DNA of 56,366 nt, from the IMG/VR virus record IMGVR_UViG_3300017781_000011, positions 1-56,366 of that record; one strand, given 5' to 3'. The translations under genes and the position numbers were made by a program. Positions 9,087 to 17,775 of the stretch are shown piece by piece (position 1 is the stretch's first letter; each line of letters starts with the position of its first letter). This DNA is from a virus. The notes under the pieces were generated by a model. It was not told the origin of the DNA and did no database searches. It saw only the letters and a list, made by a program, of their open reading frames with translations.

Positions 9087-10394
9087 ATGTTAAAAGGAAA
9101 TAAAAACAGATTTACAAAAGCTAGAGGAGGACACCCTTATGATGAGCCAACTTTTTTAAGTTTTTTCTTAATATTCGATTGGACTGGTTCTGGCTCTCCG
9201 TTGTTTAATGGTAAAGCTGCTGCCTTTTTAAGAGACGTTTATGGAGATGAGGCTAGAGCTAAAAAACTAGAACAGTTTGTAAAGTATTTAAAAAAGATTA
9301 ATTTAGAAATGCCATGGTTTTGGCAAAGTATTACAGGCCTAGAATCCGCACACTCTTACGGTGCAATGAAAGACCCTTATGGTTATGCAGATGCTAAAAT
9401 AGAAATAGATTGTTTAGACACTCTTGATTTTACAATTTCAGGTATATTTGATTTATATAGAAGCTGTGTTATAGACACTAATAGATATGTCGAAGTTTTA
9501 CCAGGTAATTTAAGAAAATTTAGGGTTTATGTGCATGTGCAAGAAATAAGAAACTTTGTACCATTTATTGGAGCTGATTCAAATGTAGATCAGGTTAAAA
9601 AATTAAAAGGAATGAGTGGAAAGGAAAGAAAAGAAGCGTTAGATCAATTAACTAATATTTCAGCAGCTGATGGTTATAAAGCCGTACAAGATAGATTAGA
9701 CTCAGATCTCTTAGATTGGAAAGCTAAGGGTATGGGTCCAAGATTTGTTACACGTTTAGATAATTGTAAATTTGATTGGGATAATGGTAGTAAAATGTTT
9801 AGTGAAATAAGCAATGTTGACATATCTACCCCTGTAAAACATAAAATGTGTTTTTATTATCAAGGTGCAAGTATATCTGAAGTAGAATATTTAAACGCCT
9901 TTAATTATAAAGACGCAGATCCATTAAGTACATTTGACAATGATATTTTAAATGATCTTGCAACTAAAGGTCTTGCAGCAGCAGTTGACGCAGGAAATCA
10001 ATTAGGTAATGCAGCGATTGGAGCAGCTGAAAGAACTTTAGATAATTTAAAAGGCAGACTTCTTTTAGGTAACGTATATGGTGCAAATACTCTATCAAAC
10101 CTACAAGATGTCTTTAATTCAGGTTCTATAAATGCTATTAAACCACTGTTAGGAAGAGACGATCAAAGAGAATTAGGAGGAGTAGGTGCAGATATTAATG
10201 ATAATCTTTTCCCAGCAACTAACCCTGAAGTTGCATTAAAAAGTACTAAAATATTTAATGATACTCCAGAAAAATCTCCGCTTAGATCAGATAATGTCTT
10301 TCCAGAAACTACTGAAGAATCTTCACTTAATTCTGATAACATATATCCTCAAAGAAGTAGTGAGAATGATGCTAACCTAGGAAATGTACGTTAG
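9087..10394 (+). CDS. Virion structural protein of the hub region
   Basis: A 435-residue protein starting one base after the upstream stop. The N-terminal half has strongly conserved-looking aromatic motifs (TFLSFFLIFDWTGSGSPLF at about 22-40; MPWFWQSITGLESAHSYG at about 73-90; LDTLDFTISGIFDLYRSC at about 109-126). The last 150 residues are Ala/Asn/Asp-rich and include a loosely repeated SDN(I/V)FPET-type motif (about residues 390-425). This resembles tube-initiator proteins in context (between gp27-like and gp5-like genes), but I cannot assign it to gp48 or gp54. Confidence 0.55.
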   Translation: MLKGNKNRFTKARGGHPYDEPTFLSFFLIFDWTGSGSPLFNGKAAAFLRDVYGDEARAKKLEQFVKYLKKINLEMPWFWQSITGLESAHSYGAMKDPYGYADAKIEIDCLDTLDFTISGIFDLYRSCVIDTNRYVEVLPGNLRKFRVYVHVQEIRNFVPFIGADSNVDQVKKLKGMSGKERKEALDQLTNISAADGYKAVQDRLDSDLLDWKAKGMGPRFVTRLDNCKFDWDNGSKMFSEISNVDISTPVKHKMCFYYQGASISEVEYLNAFNYKDADPLSTFDNDILNDLATKGLAAAVDAGNQLGNAAIGAAERTLDNLKGRLLLGNVYGANTLSNLQDVFNSGSINAIKPLLGRDDQRELGGVGADINDNLFPATNPEVALKSTKIFNDTPEKSPLRSDNVFPETTEESSLNSDNIYPQRSSENDANLGNVR

Positions 10395-10396
10395 AT

Positions 10397-10543
10397 ATGA
10401 ATCCTGAACACAGACTTAAAATAATAAATTTTGCTAAAAGAATCGTGTGCGGAGAAGTCATGGAGTCTCCTGAAGACATTCAATTTTATTTAAACTATAG
10501 AGTAGAAATAGAAGAAACTCTAAGAAATTGGTCAGAAGATTAA
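10397..10543 (+). CDS. Small protein, 48 residues
   Basis: A short frame between the hub structural gene and the gp5-like spike. It starts MNPEHRLKIINFAKRIV and ends LRNWSED. Composition is normal for the phage (acidic C-terminus, one Trp, helical). It starts three bases after the upstream stop and ends 15 bases before the next ATG, filling the gap exactly, which supports a real gene. It might be an assembly chaperone of the spike, by position only. Confidence 0.55.
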   Translation: MNPEHRLKIINFAKRIVCGEVMESPEDIQFYLNYRVEIEETLRNWSED

Positions 10544-10546
10544 CAG

Positions 10547-10554
10547 AATATATA
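10547..10554 (+). promoter_or_regulatory. AATATATA four bases before a start codon
   Basis: AATATATA, four bases, then ATG at 10559. It is a one-base variant of the GATATATA element and keeps the 4-base spacing seen at five other genes. Weak alone; listed because of the spacing. Confidence 0.25.
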
Positions 10555-10558
10555 ATAT

Positions 10559-11281
10559 ATGAAGGCTGAAGAATTATATAAAGATAATTTAAGGGACACT
10601 CATTGGTTGGGAAAGGTTGTTGATACTGCTGACCCTTTACTTGAGGGTAGATGTAGAGTAATGGTATATGGTAAGTTTGATAAAATACCAACTGAATCTA
10701 TTCCATGGGCAACATCTTCTAATAGTAATATGATAGGAACTTACTCTACCCCAAAGTTAGGAGATATTGTTTCTGTTAAATTTGATAATGGAGACATTTA
10801 CCACCCTGAATATACTTATACAATTAACAGCAATGATAGAAATACATTTAAAACAGAAATATTAGAAGCATTAGGTGCTGAGGAAGCTGTTAAAGCACAA
10901 TCAATTGTATATGATGTTGATAATAAATTTAGAATCTATTATGAACCAAATGAAGGTTTAATAGTTTCAATGGGTGATGGAATTAAAACAGAGCCTTTTA
11001 TAAATGTAAAACAAACCGGTGAAATACATATCCACACCGATCAAGAAGGTAAGGTTGAAGTATTTACAGATGGAGACGTAGAAGTTAAAGGTAAAAAAGT
11101 TCATGTTAATAGTCCAAAGGTTGAGCTTGGTGAAATAGCACTTGAACAAGTAATTAAAGGAAATACTTTTCAAGCGTTATTTAATACACATACACACCTT
11201 GGAAATCTAGGACTTCCTACAACACCACCGACCGTACCTCTATCAGGAACAGAATTAAGTAAAATTAGTAAAACAGAATAA
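10559..11281 (+). CDS. 5: gp5-like baseplate spike with OB fold, no lysozyme domain
   Basis: A 240-residue central spike protein. Residues 15-95 form the gp5/gpV OB fold: HWLGKVVDTADPLLEGRCRV, then VMVYGKFD, SIPWATSSN and the strand GDIVSVKFDNGDIYHPEY. Residues 120-200 are a run of short beta strands (GEIHIHTDQEGKVEVFTDGD in part) that should build the triple-stranded beta helix. The C-terminus FNTHTHLGNLGLPTTPP is a tip motif common in puncturing spikes. T4 gp5 (575 residues) has an internal lysozyme domain; here it is absent. It should trimerise below the gp27-like ring. Confidence 0.75.
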   Translation: MKAEELYKDNLRDTHWLGKVVDTADPLLEGRCRVMVYGKFDKIPTESIPWATSSNSNMIGTYSTPKLGDIVSVKFDNGDIYHPEYTYTINSNDRNTFKTEILEALGAEEAVKAQSIVYDVDNKFRIYYEPNEGLIVSMGDGIKTEPFINVKQTGEIHIHTDQEGKVEVFTDGDVEVKGKKVHVNSPKVELGEIALEQVIKGNTFQALFNTHTHLGNLGLPTTPPTVPLSGTELSKISKTE

Positions 11282-11282
11282 A

Positions 11283-11804
11283 ATGGCATTAGAAGACGAC
11301 GTATTAGAAAATAAATTAAAAACAGTATTCGGAAGTATTGTAAAAAGAGGACTGCTTAGAGAAAGATTAGAAGGAGGAAATCCATTAAATATTAGAAGAG
11401 ATGAGTTTTCACCAACTGATACTAAAATAGAATATGAGGCTGATCAATTAATAACTCCAATTGGAGGTATATACAGTGCATTAAAAAGCGTAGATGATCA
11501 TGTACTTGCAAATAGACCTGCACCTGGGGAAGATATGAATAAGGTTAAAAAAGAAATGTGGAGAGAGTTCTCAAGACAAATGTCAGCAGAAATTTCTAAA
11601 AATATAATAGACTGGTTAGAAAAAGATATTGTTGCAGATTTAGCCCATGAAATTAATGAACAGATTAAAAAAGCAGATATTACAATAACAGTACATCCTG
11701 GAGCAACATTAGATGAGGTAGTAACTGGAACCACTATAACATTTCAGCCGGCTGCTGCTAAATCTGGAACTGATATTCAACCAGGTGCAGTTAAAATAGA
11801 ATAA
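11283..11804 (+). CDS. Hypothetical protein of the spike operon
   Basis: A 173-residue protein beginning one base after the spike stop. Residues 1-120 are helical (RREKxxG-like basic segment early, then WREFSRQMSAEISKNIIDWLE at about 92-112). Residues 125-173 are a beta-type, Thr/Pro/Gly-rich tail (ITITVHPGATLDEVVTGTTI in part). The order helical head plus beta tail suggests a minor virion or spike-tip component. No family recognised. Confidence 0.55.
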   Translation: MALEDDVLENKLKTVFGSIVKRGLLRERLEGGNPLNIRRDEFSPTDTKIEYEADQLITPIGGIYSALKSVDDHVLANRPAPGEDMNKVKKEMWREFSRQMSAEISKNIIDWLEKDIVADLAHEINEQIKKADITITVHPGATLDEVVTGTTITFQPAAAKSGTDIQPGAVKIE

Positions 11805-11811
11805 TTAATTA

Positions 11812-11820
11812 GATATATAA
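11812..11820 (+). promoter_or_regulatory. Late-promoter-like GATATATAA
   Basis: GATATATAA in the 48-base gap, 32 bases before the ATG at 11853 of the S1-like gene. The leader between is A/T only and has no Shine-Dalgarno. Confidence 0.55.
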
Positions 11821-11852
11821 TTCATAAGTTTTAACCTTTAAAAAAATAAAAA

Positions 11853-13052
11853 ATGATAGAAAAACAAAATGCTGACTTTTTTGATAAAGATGGCAATTTC
11901 GATTGGGATGGATATGAGTCAACATGTCCAAAAGTTTTAAGAACCCCAAATCCACACATAAAAGTAGTAAGTGATAAACATAAAGTATACAGTAGAGAGC
12001 CATATGCTCAAGACATGTATAATAGGATGGTAGGCCATATTGAAGAAAATGATATTATTACTCATATTAAATATGGATCTGCGTATAAGGGTAGAGTGTT
12101 TGCAATTACTGAAGAAACCGCTAGCATAGACATTGGTTATAGACAGTTAGTTTATGTAAATCTTGCTAAAGAAGAAGGCGAATTCAAAAACATTCAACCT
12201 GGCGAAGAGGTAAGTGTAATAATTACTTCTCCGTTAAATGATGATAAAAAGCCAATAATGGGTAGTGTTAGTGAAGGAACTAAGAGAGCTACTTTCCAAG
12301 AAATGTTAGAAGCTATTGAAGATCAGAGTACTGCTTGGGTAGGAAAGGTTAAAAGAATGTTAGAAGATGCTGGTTATATGATTAGCGTTAATGGTATTGA
12401 CTGTTTTATGCCAGGTAGTTTAGCTGGTATTAATAAGCTTCATGATTTTGAAAGCGTTGTTGGTGAAGAAATATATGTTGTGCCTGTTAGTTTTTCTAAA
12501 GAAAGAAGAACAATGGTTGTTTCTCATAGAGCCTATCTTAAAACATTAATTCCAGATGCTATTGAAAATCTTAAAGAAGATTTAATGGAAGAAATAGTTG
12601 GAACTGTAACAGGCTCTGCTAAATATGGTGTTTTTTGTGAATTTTCAAGATGTTTAACTGGAATGATTCATGTAAATGATTTAGATGGAGACACTTTAGT
12701 TAGACACAAGAAAAGAGAAATTCAACCAGGTGAAGAAATTAAATTTAAGGTTAAAGATATTATTTCAAACTCTAAAATTACATTAACTCAAAGAGATGAT
12801 GTGGAAATGAATCCATGGTTAGAAATTAATAAAAAATATAAAGTACCTTCTGAGGTTGATGCTACTATAAAGACTTGTAAAGATTATGGGTTATTTGTTG
12901 AATTAGAAGCTGGTGTTGTAGGGCTATTACATGTTAGTGAAATAGGTGAAGACAAAATAAAAACATATAAGCCTAAACAAAGTATTAAGGTATTAATTAC
13001 AAAAATTGAAGAAGATACTAAAAAAATATTCTTAAAATTGCCTAAGGAATAA
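11853..13052 (+). CDS. Ribosomal protein S1-like RNA-binding protein, about four S1 domains
   Basis: A 399-residue protein made of S1-type OB folds. Domain 1 is at about residues 69-140 (GSAYKGRVFAITEETASIDI). Domain 2 is at about 150-235 and carries the S1-like FMPGSLAGI. Domain 3 is at about 245-315 (IVGTVTGSAKYGVFCEF, then GMIHVNDL). Domain 4 is at about 328-397 (YGLFVELEAGVVGLLHVSEI). No RNase or PNPase catalytic domain is attached, so this resembles bS1 rather than RNase R or PNPase. It has its own late-type promoter and sits among structural genes. A role in recruiting phage mRNAs, which lack Shine-Dalgarno, to the ribosome is inference; RNA binding is well supported. Confidence 0.8.
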   Translation: MIEKQNADFFDKDGNFDWDGYESTCPKVLRTPNPHIKVVSDKHKVYSREPYAQDMYNRMVGHIEENDIITHIKYGSAYKGRVFAITEETASIDIGYRQLVYVNLAKEEGEFKNIQPGEEVSVIITSPLNDDKKPIMGSVSEGTKRATFQEMLEAIEDQSTAWVGKVKRMLEDAGYMISVNGIDCFMPGSLAGINKLHDFESVVGEEIYVVPVSFSKERRTMVVSHRAYLKTLIPDAIENLKEDLMEEIVGTVTGSAKYGVFCEFSRCLTGMIHVNDLDGDTLVRHKKREIQPGEEIKFKVKDIISNSKITLTQRDDVEMNPWLEINKKYKVPSEVDATIKTCKDYGLFVELEAGVVGLLHVSEIGEDKIKTYKPKQSIKVLITKIEEDTKKIFLKLPKE

Positions 13053-13072
13053 GTTAGGTAATAAATAAATGT

Positions 13073-13084
13073 GATATATAAATA
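13073..13084 (+). promoter_or_regulatory. Late-promoter-like GATATATAAATA
   Basis: GATATATAAATA in the 51-base gap, 19 bases before the ATG at 13104. It matches the copy at 4847 over all 12 bases, and both are preceded by GT. Confidence 0.6.
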
Positions 13085-13103
13085 AATAATTATTTAATAT
13101 TGC

Positions 13104-14417
13104 ATGCTAACATATCAAATTACAAAACATAAAGGTAAAGAAGACATTTTACAAGACTCTCTTGTCGGAATAGAGTTTGAATTCTATTCTGACAAAGAGA
13201 TTGAAGATGTTAGAAGTGAAATTTCTACTCTATTAGGTAAAAAAATCAGATTAGAGAATAAAGCACATAGTGACTTTGTTCCAACTAAAGATGAATATAA
13301 ATTAGAACCTGATATGAGTGGAGGTAAAGGTCTTATAGAACTTATTACTGCTCCTATTTCATATAGTGTTGCAAGAAATACTATAATAAAAGTATTAGGC
13401 TGGATTCAAGAAAACGGCTATACTACTTCAAAAAGTTCAATTCACTTAAATTTAAGTTTTGATCCTAAAAAAACAGGTAGAAGTAATCTTATTTCTAAAA
13501 TGGATCCTCTTAAATTTATTTTAGGATTTAATGAGACTGAAGTCTATAAGTTATTTAGTAATAGAAAAGATAGTGTTTATGCGAAGTCTATAAAATGGAT
13601 TATGCCCAAAATTGACCATAATTATTATGAAGGTCAAAATATAAATCCACATGTGTTTCATTTTGCTGTTGAAAAATATTATGGTGTAAACTTTCAAAAA
13701 TTGCAACAAGGTTATTTAGAGTTTAGATATATTGGCGGAAAAGATTATGAAAAGAAAACAACAAATATTTTATATTTATTAGATCGCTTTGTTTTACAAA
13801 TGTGGGCAATTGCAAATCAAGAAAAATATACTGATTTAAACTTAATAGAATTAAAAAGAATTCTTAATAGGAATCACAAGTTTACTGAAATACTAAAAGA
13901 TTGGAGAAGATTAAAAGACTTTTATCCGGAAATTAATCTATATGTTGATCTAAAAGATAATGAAAAAATTATAGACATGTATTGGCCTAAAATATTAATG
14001 GAGGTATTAAGATTAATTAGCCATGGAGGTTTAGTAAAAGGAGACATAAATTATGATAGTGATTTAAGTAGAGTGCAAGTGAGAAATGGAAGTTTACCAT
14101 TTTGCTTTGAATTAAGCAATTATGATTTTGTAGATTGTGAACTTTCTGGTTCTTTAAGTTTTTGTGATATTTTTAGATGTCAAATAAAAACAGCAAGTTT
14201 AAAAAGATGTAATTTATATCAAGGTACAAGTGTTGAAGATTCTAAGGTAGAATCATGTTACACTAACCAAACATGTGAAGTTAAAAATAGCTATGTGTTT
14301 CAATGGGATTCTGTATTTAAAGGTAAAATGGTTGGAGGTATATTTAGACATGGTCAAATAAGTAAAGAGGCGGAATTTGATGGTACTGAAATAATAACAA
14401 GTAAAAAAATTAATTAA
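13104..14417 (+). CDS. Predicted amidoligase fused to pentapeptide-like beta helix
   Basis: A 437-residue protein. Residues 15-215 match the COOH-NH2 amidoligase family (glutamine-synthetase/glutamate-cysteine-ligase fold): GIEFEF at 22-27 (metal-binding glutamates), EPDMSGGKGLIELIT at 68-82, SIHLNLSF at 112-119 and YLEFRYIGG at 204-212. Such enzymes form amide or peptide bonds with ATP. Residues 335-430 contain Cys/Asp/Ser-spaced short repeats (YDFVDCELSGSLSFCDIFRC in part) that should fold as a right-handed pentapeptide-like helix. The placement between S1-like and neck genes, with a late-type promoter, suggests it acts late, perhaps on a virion or cell-wall component. The substrate is unknown. 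Confidence 0.65.
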   Translation: MLTYQITKHKGKEDILQDSLVGIEFEFYSDKEIEDVRSEISTLLGKKIRLENKAHSDFVPTKDEYKLEPDMSGGKGLIELITAPISYSVARNTIIKVLGWIQENGYTTSKSSIHLNLSFDPKKTGRSNLISKMDPLKFILGFNETEVYKLFSNRKDSVYAKSIKWIMPKIDHNYYEGQNINPHVFHFAVEKYYGVNFQKLQQGYLEFRYIGGKDYEKKTTNILYLLDRFVLQMWAIANQEKYTDLNLIELKRILNRNHKFTEILKDWRRLKDFYPEINLYVDLKDNEKIIDMYWPKILMEVLRLISHGGLVKGDINYDSDLSRVQVRNGSLPFCFELSNYDFVDCELSGSLSFCDIFRCQIKTASLKRCNLYQGTSVEDSKVESCYTNQTCEVKNSYVFQWDSVFKGKMVGGIFRHGQISKEAEFDGTEIITSKKIN

Positions 14418-14419
14418 AA

Positions 14420-15265
14420 ATGAGTGATATTAGAAGCGGCGATAATATAGATTTAAGTCAAGGTAGAGATTATGGCACAGACTGTTTAACTGAATTCTTA
14501 AATGAAATTGGTTCAGAAATAACAGGTGCATGTATGATACCTCTTAATTTGCCACAGGCTGAAATAATAAACGTTATAAAAAGAGCCGTTAAATGGTTCA
14601 GAAAAAATTACGAATATAGTCTTAGAGAAAACTATTTTCATGTACCTAATGGAGTTTTTAGTAGTCAAAGTTTTAAGACAACTAGAACTTTAAACTTTCC
14701 AAAGGAAAATGCAACATCAGGTGCTGGTGAAGTCTTTTCAATATATGGAGTGTATGACCTTGCTTCTGGTTGGAATACAGGTGGAAGTGGATTAGATTTA
14801 AGATTTGCAGGTGGAGCAGATTTTAATATTGAAAAAATGTTTTTTAGTAATTCATTTGCAGGAACGGGAGCAGCAGAATCTGCAGAAGAACTTCAATATT
14901 ATGTAATTAATCAAAGTTATTTTGATATGGCTCGTCAAATCCTAGAAAACCCTTTAAGTTTTCACTACTCACAATTAACAGGTCAACTTAAATTTATGGG
15001 AGATACTCCAAAGGGTGATGTAATTATTGAGTGTTATGAAAGCATTGAAAACTGCGCATTATATAATGATGAAATATTTTTTAGATATGTTGCAGCTAAA
15101 GTAAAACAGGCAGTTGGTGCTAAATTAGGAGTCTTTAAATTCTCTTTACCAGGTGGTGTAGAGATTGATTATGATGGCATTAAATCCATGGGAGATGAGG
15201 AAATGGAAAGAGTACTTGAAGAGATTAAAGGAGATGAAGGTGTAGATTGGATGATGCACTCATAA
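14420..15265 (+). CDS. 13: gp13-like neck protein (tentative)
   Basis: A 281-residue protein resembling T4 gp13-type neck/head-completion proteins. Residues 38-75 give the pattern IPLNLPQAEIINVIKRAVKW, then EYSLRENYFHV, matching the gp13 start (V-E-L-T-P-x-Q plus helix plus aromatic strand). Residues 225-265 give RYVAAKVKQAVGAKLGVFKF and SLPGGVEIDYDGI, like the gp13 helix plus L-P-G-G loop. A Gly/Asn-rich insertion lies between, at about 95-150. The C-terminus is acidic. The neck seals the filled head before tail joining. It starts two bases after the amidoligase stop. Confidence 0.5.
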   Translation: MSDIRSGDNIDLSQGRDYGTDCLTEFLNEIGSEITGACMIPLNLPQAEIINVIKRAVKWFRKNYEYSLRENYFHVPNGVFSSQSFKTTRTLNFPKENATSGAGEVFSIYGVYDLASGWNTGGSGLDLRFAGGADFNIEKMFFSNSFAGTGAAESAEELQYYVINQSYFDMARQILENPLSFHYSQLTGQLKFMGDTPKGDVIIECYESIENCALYNDEIFFRYVAAKVKQAVGAKLGVFKFSLPGGVEIDYDGIKSMGDEEMERVLEEIKGDEGVDWMMHS

Positions 15266-15272
15266 AAAAACA

Positions 15273-15280
15273 GATAAATA
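15273..15280 (+). promoter_or_regulatory. GATAAATA four bases before a start codon
   Basis: GATAAATA, four bases, then ATG at 15285 of the gp25-like gene. It lies in a 19-base gap and does not overlap a stop codon, so it is not a by-product of one. Confidence 0.35.
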
Positions 15281-15284
15281 ATTA

Positions 15285-15641
15285 ATGGAACTGTATATAA
15301 AAACAATAGGTGATCCAAACTTTGATGCAAAAGGAGTTGATGTTGAAAATGAATTAAGTCAACTTTTAATTCAGATTGAGACTCTTCTTTTTACAAATAA
15401 AGGAGATGTTTTAGGAAAGAGTGGATTTGGAGCAGACCTTGAAAAAATGATATACAGTTTTAATTTTAATGAATTTGAAGTTAAAAAAGCAATAGAAGAT
15501 CAAATAGAAATATATTGTCCACTTGCAAATAAATATGGCACTAAAGTCGATGTTGAATTTACAAGAGGAGAAGTTAGAGATATTGCTCAAATAAACATAG
15601 AAGTAGACACTAAATATTTAGTTGGTGTTTATGTAAATTAA
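15285..15641 (+). CDS. 25: gp25-like baseplate wedge protein
   Basis: A 118-residue protein of the gp25/W family, one of the most conserved sheath-initiating baseplate proteins. Diagnostic parts are DVENELSQLLIQIETLLFTNKG (residues 21-42, in part), then VLGKSGFGADLEKMIYS, the loop that shapes the domain, and the final strands VDVEFTRGEVRDIAQINIEV. The length is normal for the family (T4 gp25 is 132). The order gp25 then gp6 is the same as in many contractile tails. Confidence 0.85.
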   Translation: MELYIKTIGDPNFDAKGVDVENELSQLLIQIETLLFTNKGDVLGKSGFGADLEKMIYSFNFNEFEVKKAIEDQIEIYCPLANKYGTKVDVEFTRGEVRDIAQINIEVDTKYLVGVYVN

Positions 15642-15652
15642 AAGATTAAAGA

Positions 15653-17506
15653 ATGGCAGATTTTAAATTTTTAGATAAGGCTAGAGCTACTGCGGGAGAC
15701 ATTGTATCTGACACAAGGTCTTATTTAAGTAGAGTTTATAAGAAAGCCGGAAATTATTTTACAACGGCAAGTCCATTTTCTCAAATCCTTGAGGTAATGG
15801 CTGAAATGAATGAGATGCTCTTGTTCTATATAGAGGACTCTACTGTTGAACAGAATATTTATACAGCTCAACAGCCTGAATCAATTCATGGACTTGCAAG
15901 ACTTGCTGGGCATGACGCAACTAGAGGCTTCGCAGCAACTGGTGAAATCCGTTTTAGATGGAAGCCAGGCGCAGGTGACGATGTTGCAGGTGGTAATTTA
16001 ATTATTGATCCAAATACAGAAATAGCCTATGACAATAATGGTTTAACTTATTTTTTAAGAACAGATAAAGATGAGTTTTTATTATCAAAAAGCAGTAATG
16101 ACTGGGTTAGAGCTAATATTATACAAGGAACACTTGAGTTGCAAACTCTTACAAGTAATGGAGAAAGCATGCAAAGTTTTAACATTCAAACAAAAAGTAC
16201 TACAGATCATAATTTAGTAAAGGTTAGTGTTAATGGTGAACAATGGACTAAGTTTAATTCATTGTATGAGATGTTAGCAAGTGATAAAGGTTATTTAGTA
16301 AAGACTGGAATTAGTGGTGGTTTAGACATTTATTTTGGAACTGGTAATTTTGGAATTGTACCAGCAAATGGTGCTGCAATTGAGGTTGAATATATTAAAT
16401 GTGACGGAGCAGAAGGTAACTTAAATCAAGCTGGAGATCTTACATTTAAATGGATTGGTGAAGGTAAAGACTCAACAGGAGATACACATGATTTAAATGA
16501 ATTATTAGAGACTGAAACTTCAACGGCTCCTTTTATGGGTGCAAATCCTGAAACGCCTGAATTCACAAAGCTAATGGCGCCATTAGCAAGTAAAAGTTTT
16601 GTACTTGCAAATCCAGATGCTTATGAATATTTTTTAAGTAGATATGCACAATTCAGTTATTTAGATGCATATAATACTACAGATGATGGATATTTAGATG
16701 ATGACAATGTAATTTATATTTTTGCAATTCCAAATTTAGAGAAAAGATTATTAAGTGGAACTGACTATTTTTCAGTTGATGAAAGTGAGTTTTTCTTTGG
16801 AAAAGATGAGACTGATAGAATGCTTGGCGTAATTGAAGATAGTGGTCAGCAAATGGTCACAAGTGAAGCAATCTTTGTAGAGCCAGAAGCTGTTAAATAC
16901 AGAATGGATGTTTCTATTAGATGGTTTGAAGGATTTAAGCAACAAGATATTTTTAATGATGTTAGAGCGGCTATTTCAAAATATTTAATAAAAATTGTAC
17001 GTAGAGACAAACTACCTAAGAGTGATATTATTGCAATTATAGAAGGTATTGAAGGCGTAGATGCAGTAAATGTACAATTTGTATCGAGCATCGAAGAGCA
17101 AGCAAGAAAAGATGGATATTATACTTATAATCAAGTTACTGTAACACCATCAACTCCAGAATTAGAAGGAGCAGATGGAGATCAAAAAAGACTTGTATTT
17201 TTTAAGAGAACTGAAGAAACTAAGAAAGTAATATTGGATAATCCTGAATTATTAGTACCAGTAACTGGCGAACAGGCTATAAAAGATTGGTATAATAAAA
17301 TAGGACTTGATAAATATGGGGATATTATTTTAGATAAACAAGAAGTAGCAGTATTTAGAGGAGGATGGGAAGATAGAGATGGTGAACTAGTAAAAGATGA
17401 GCCAGCAATTGGAGAAATGGCTTCATTATCAGTTTACTTTGATAACCCTCCAGTGCCAAGAACGATTTATAGTAGAGTTCAAGCAGGAAATAGAAAAGCA
17501 AGATAA
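15653..17506 (+). CDS. 6: gp6-like baseplate wedge protein
   Basis: A 617-residue member of the gp6/J baseplate family that forms the iris-like wedge ring. The N-terminus has the family pattern: helix, then ASPFSQILEVMAEMNEMLLF (residues 39-58), an EDSTVEQNIYTAQQPESIHG stretch (in part) and LARLAGHDATRGFAATGEI. The C-terminal third carries the J-like dimer domain with VSIRWFEGFKQQDIFNDVRAAI and IIAIIEGIEGVDAVNVQFVS in pieces. The length is close to T4 gp6 (660). It follows gp25 by 11 bases and overlaps the next start by one base. Confidence 0.75.
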   Translation: MADFKFLDKARATAGDIVSDTRSYLSRVYKKAGNYFTTASPFSQILEVMAEMNEMLLFYIEDSTVEQNIYTAQQPESIHGLARLAGHDATRGFAATGEIRFRWKPGAGDDVAGGNLIIDPNTEIAYDNNGLTYFLRTDKDEFLLSKSSNDWVRANIIQGTLELQTLTSNGESMQSFNIQTKSTTDHNLVKVSVNGEQWTKFNSLYEMLASDKGYLVKTGISGGLDIYFGTGNFGIVPANGAAIEVEYIKCDGAEGNLNQAGDLTFKWIGEGKDSTGDTHDLNELLETETSTAPFMGANPETPEFTKLMAPLASKSFVLANPDAYEYFLSRYAQFSYLDAYNTTDDGYLDDDNVIYIFAIPNLEKRLLSGTDYFSVDESEFFFGKDETDRMLGVIEDSGQQMVTSEAIFVEPEAVKYRMDVSIRWFEGFKQQDIFNDVRAAISKYLIKIVRRDKLPKSDIIAIIEGIEGVDAVNVQFVSSIEEQARKDGYYTYNQVTVTPSTPELEGADGDQKRLVFFKRTEETKKVILDNPELLVPVTGEQAIKDWYNKIGLDKYGDIILDKQEVAVFRGGWEDRDGELVKDEPAIGEMASLSVYFDNPPVPRTIYSRVQAGNRKAR

Positions 17507-17775
17507 TGGGACTATACGACGATTTATATAGATATAAAAGAGTAAAAATCTACGATGCTAGAAAAACCGTAAAGGATAATAAAAAGCATTTAGGTTACAA
17601 TTATAAAAATGATTTAATAACAAATAGAGTTTCTAGGCATATTATTAGAAATCAAACGATGTCAGATTTTGTGCAATTTTGTACAGACTATTTTTACAAT
17701 ACAATCAAGCAAATTCGTGTAATGAAAAATTGGAAAAATTACACAACAAATAAAGATGATAAAAACATAAGATAA
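17506..17775 (+). CDS. Small basic hypothetical protein of the wedge operon
   Basis: An 89-residue, Lys/Arg/Tyr-rich protein overlapping both neighbours by one base (TAATG type junctions). The C-terminal half contains an aromatic helix (MSDFVQFCTDYFYNTIKQI at about 51-69). It is too short for gp8 or gp53. Position between gp6- and gp7-like genes suggests a wedge assembly role; family unknown. Confidence 0.6.
   Translation: MGLYDDLYRYKRVKIYDARKTVKDNKKHLGYNYKNDLITNRVSRHIIRNQTMSDFVQFCTDYFYNTIKQIRVMKNWKNYTTNKDDKNIR

Noticed and set aside
11853-13052. S1-like protein as a PNPase or RNase R homologue
   Set aside because: No RNase PH, KH or RNB domain is present; the whole chain is accounted for by S1-type folds.
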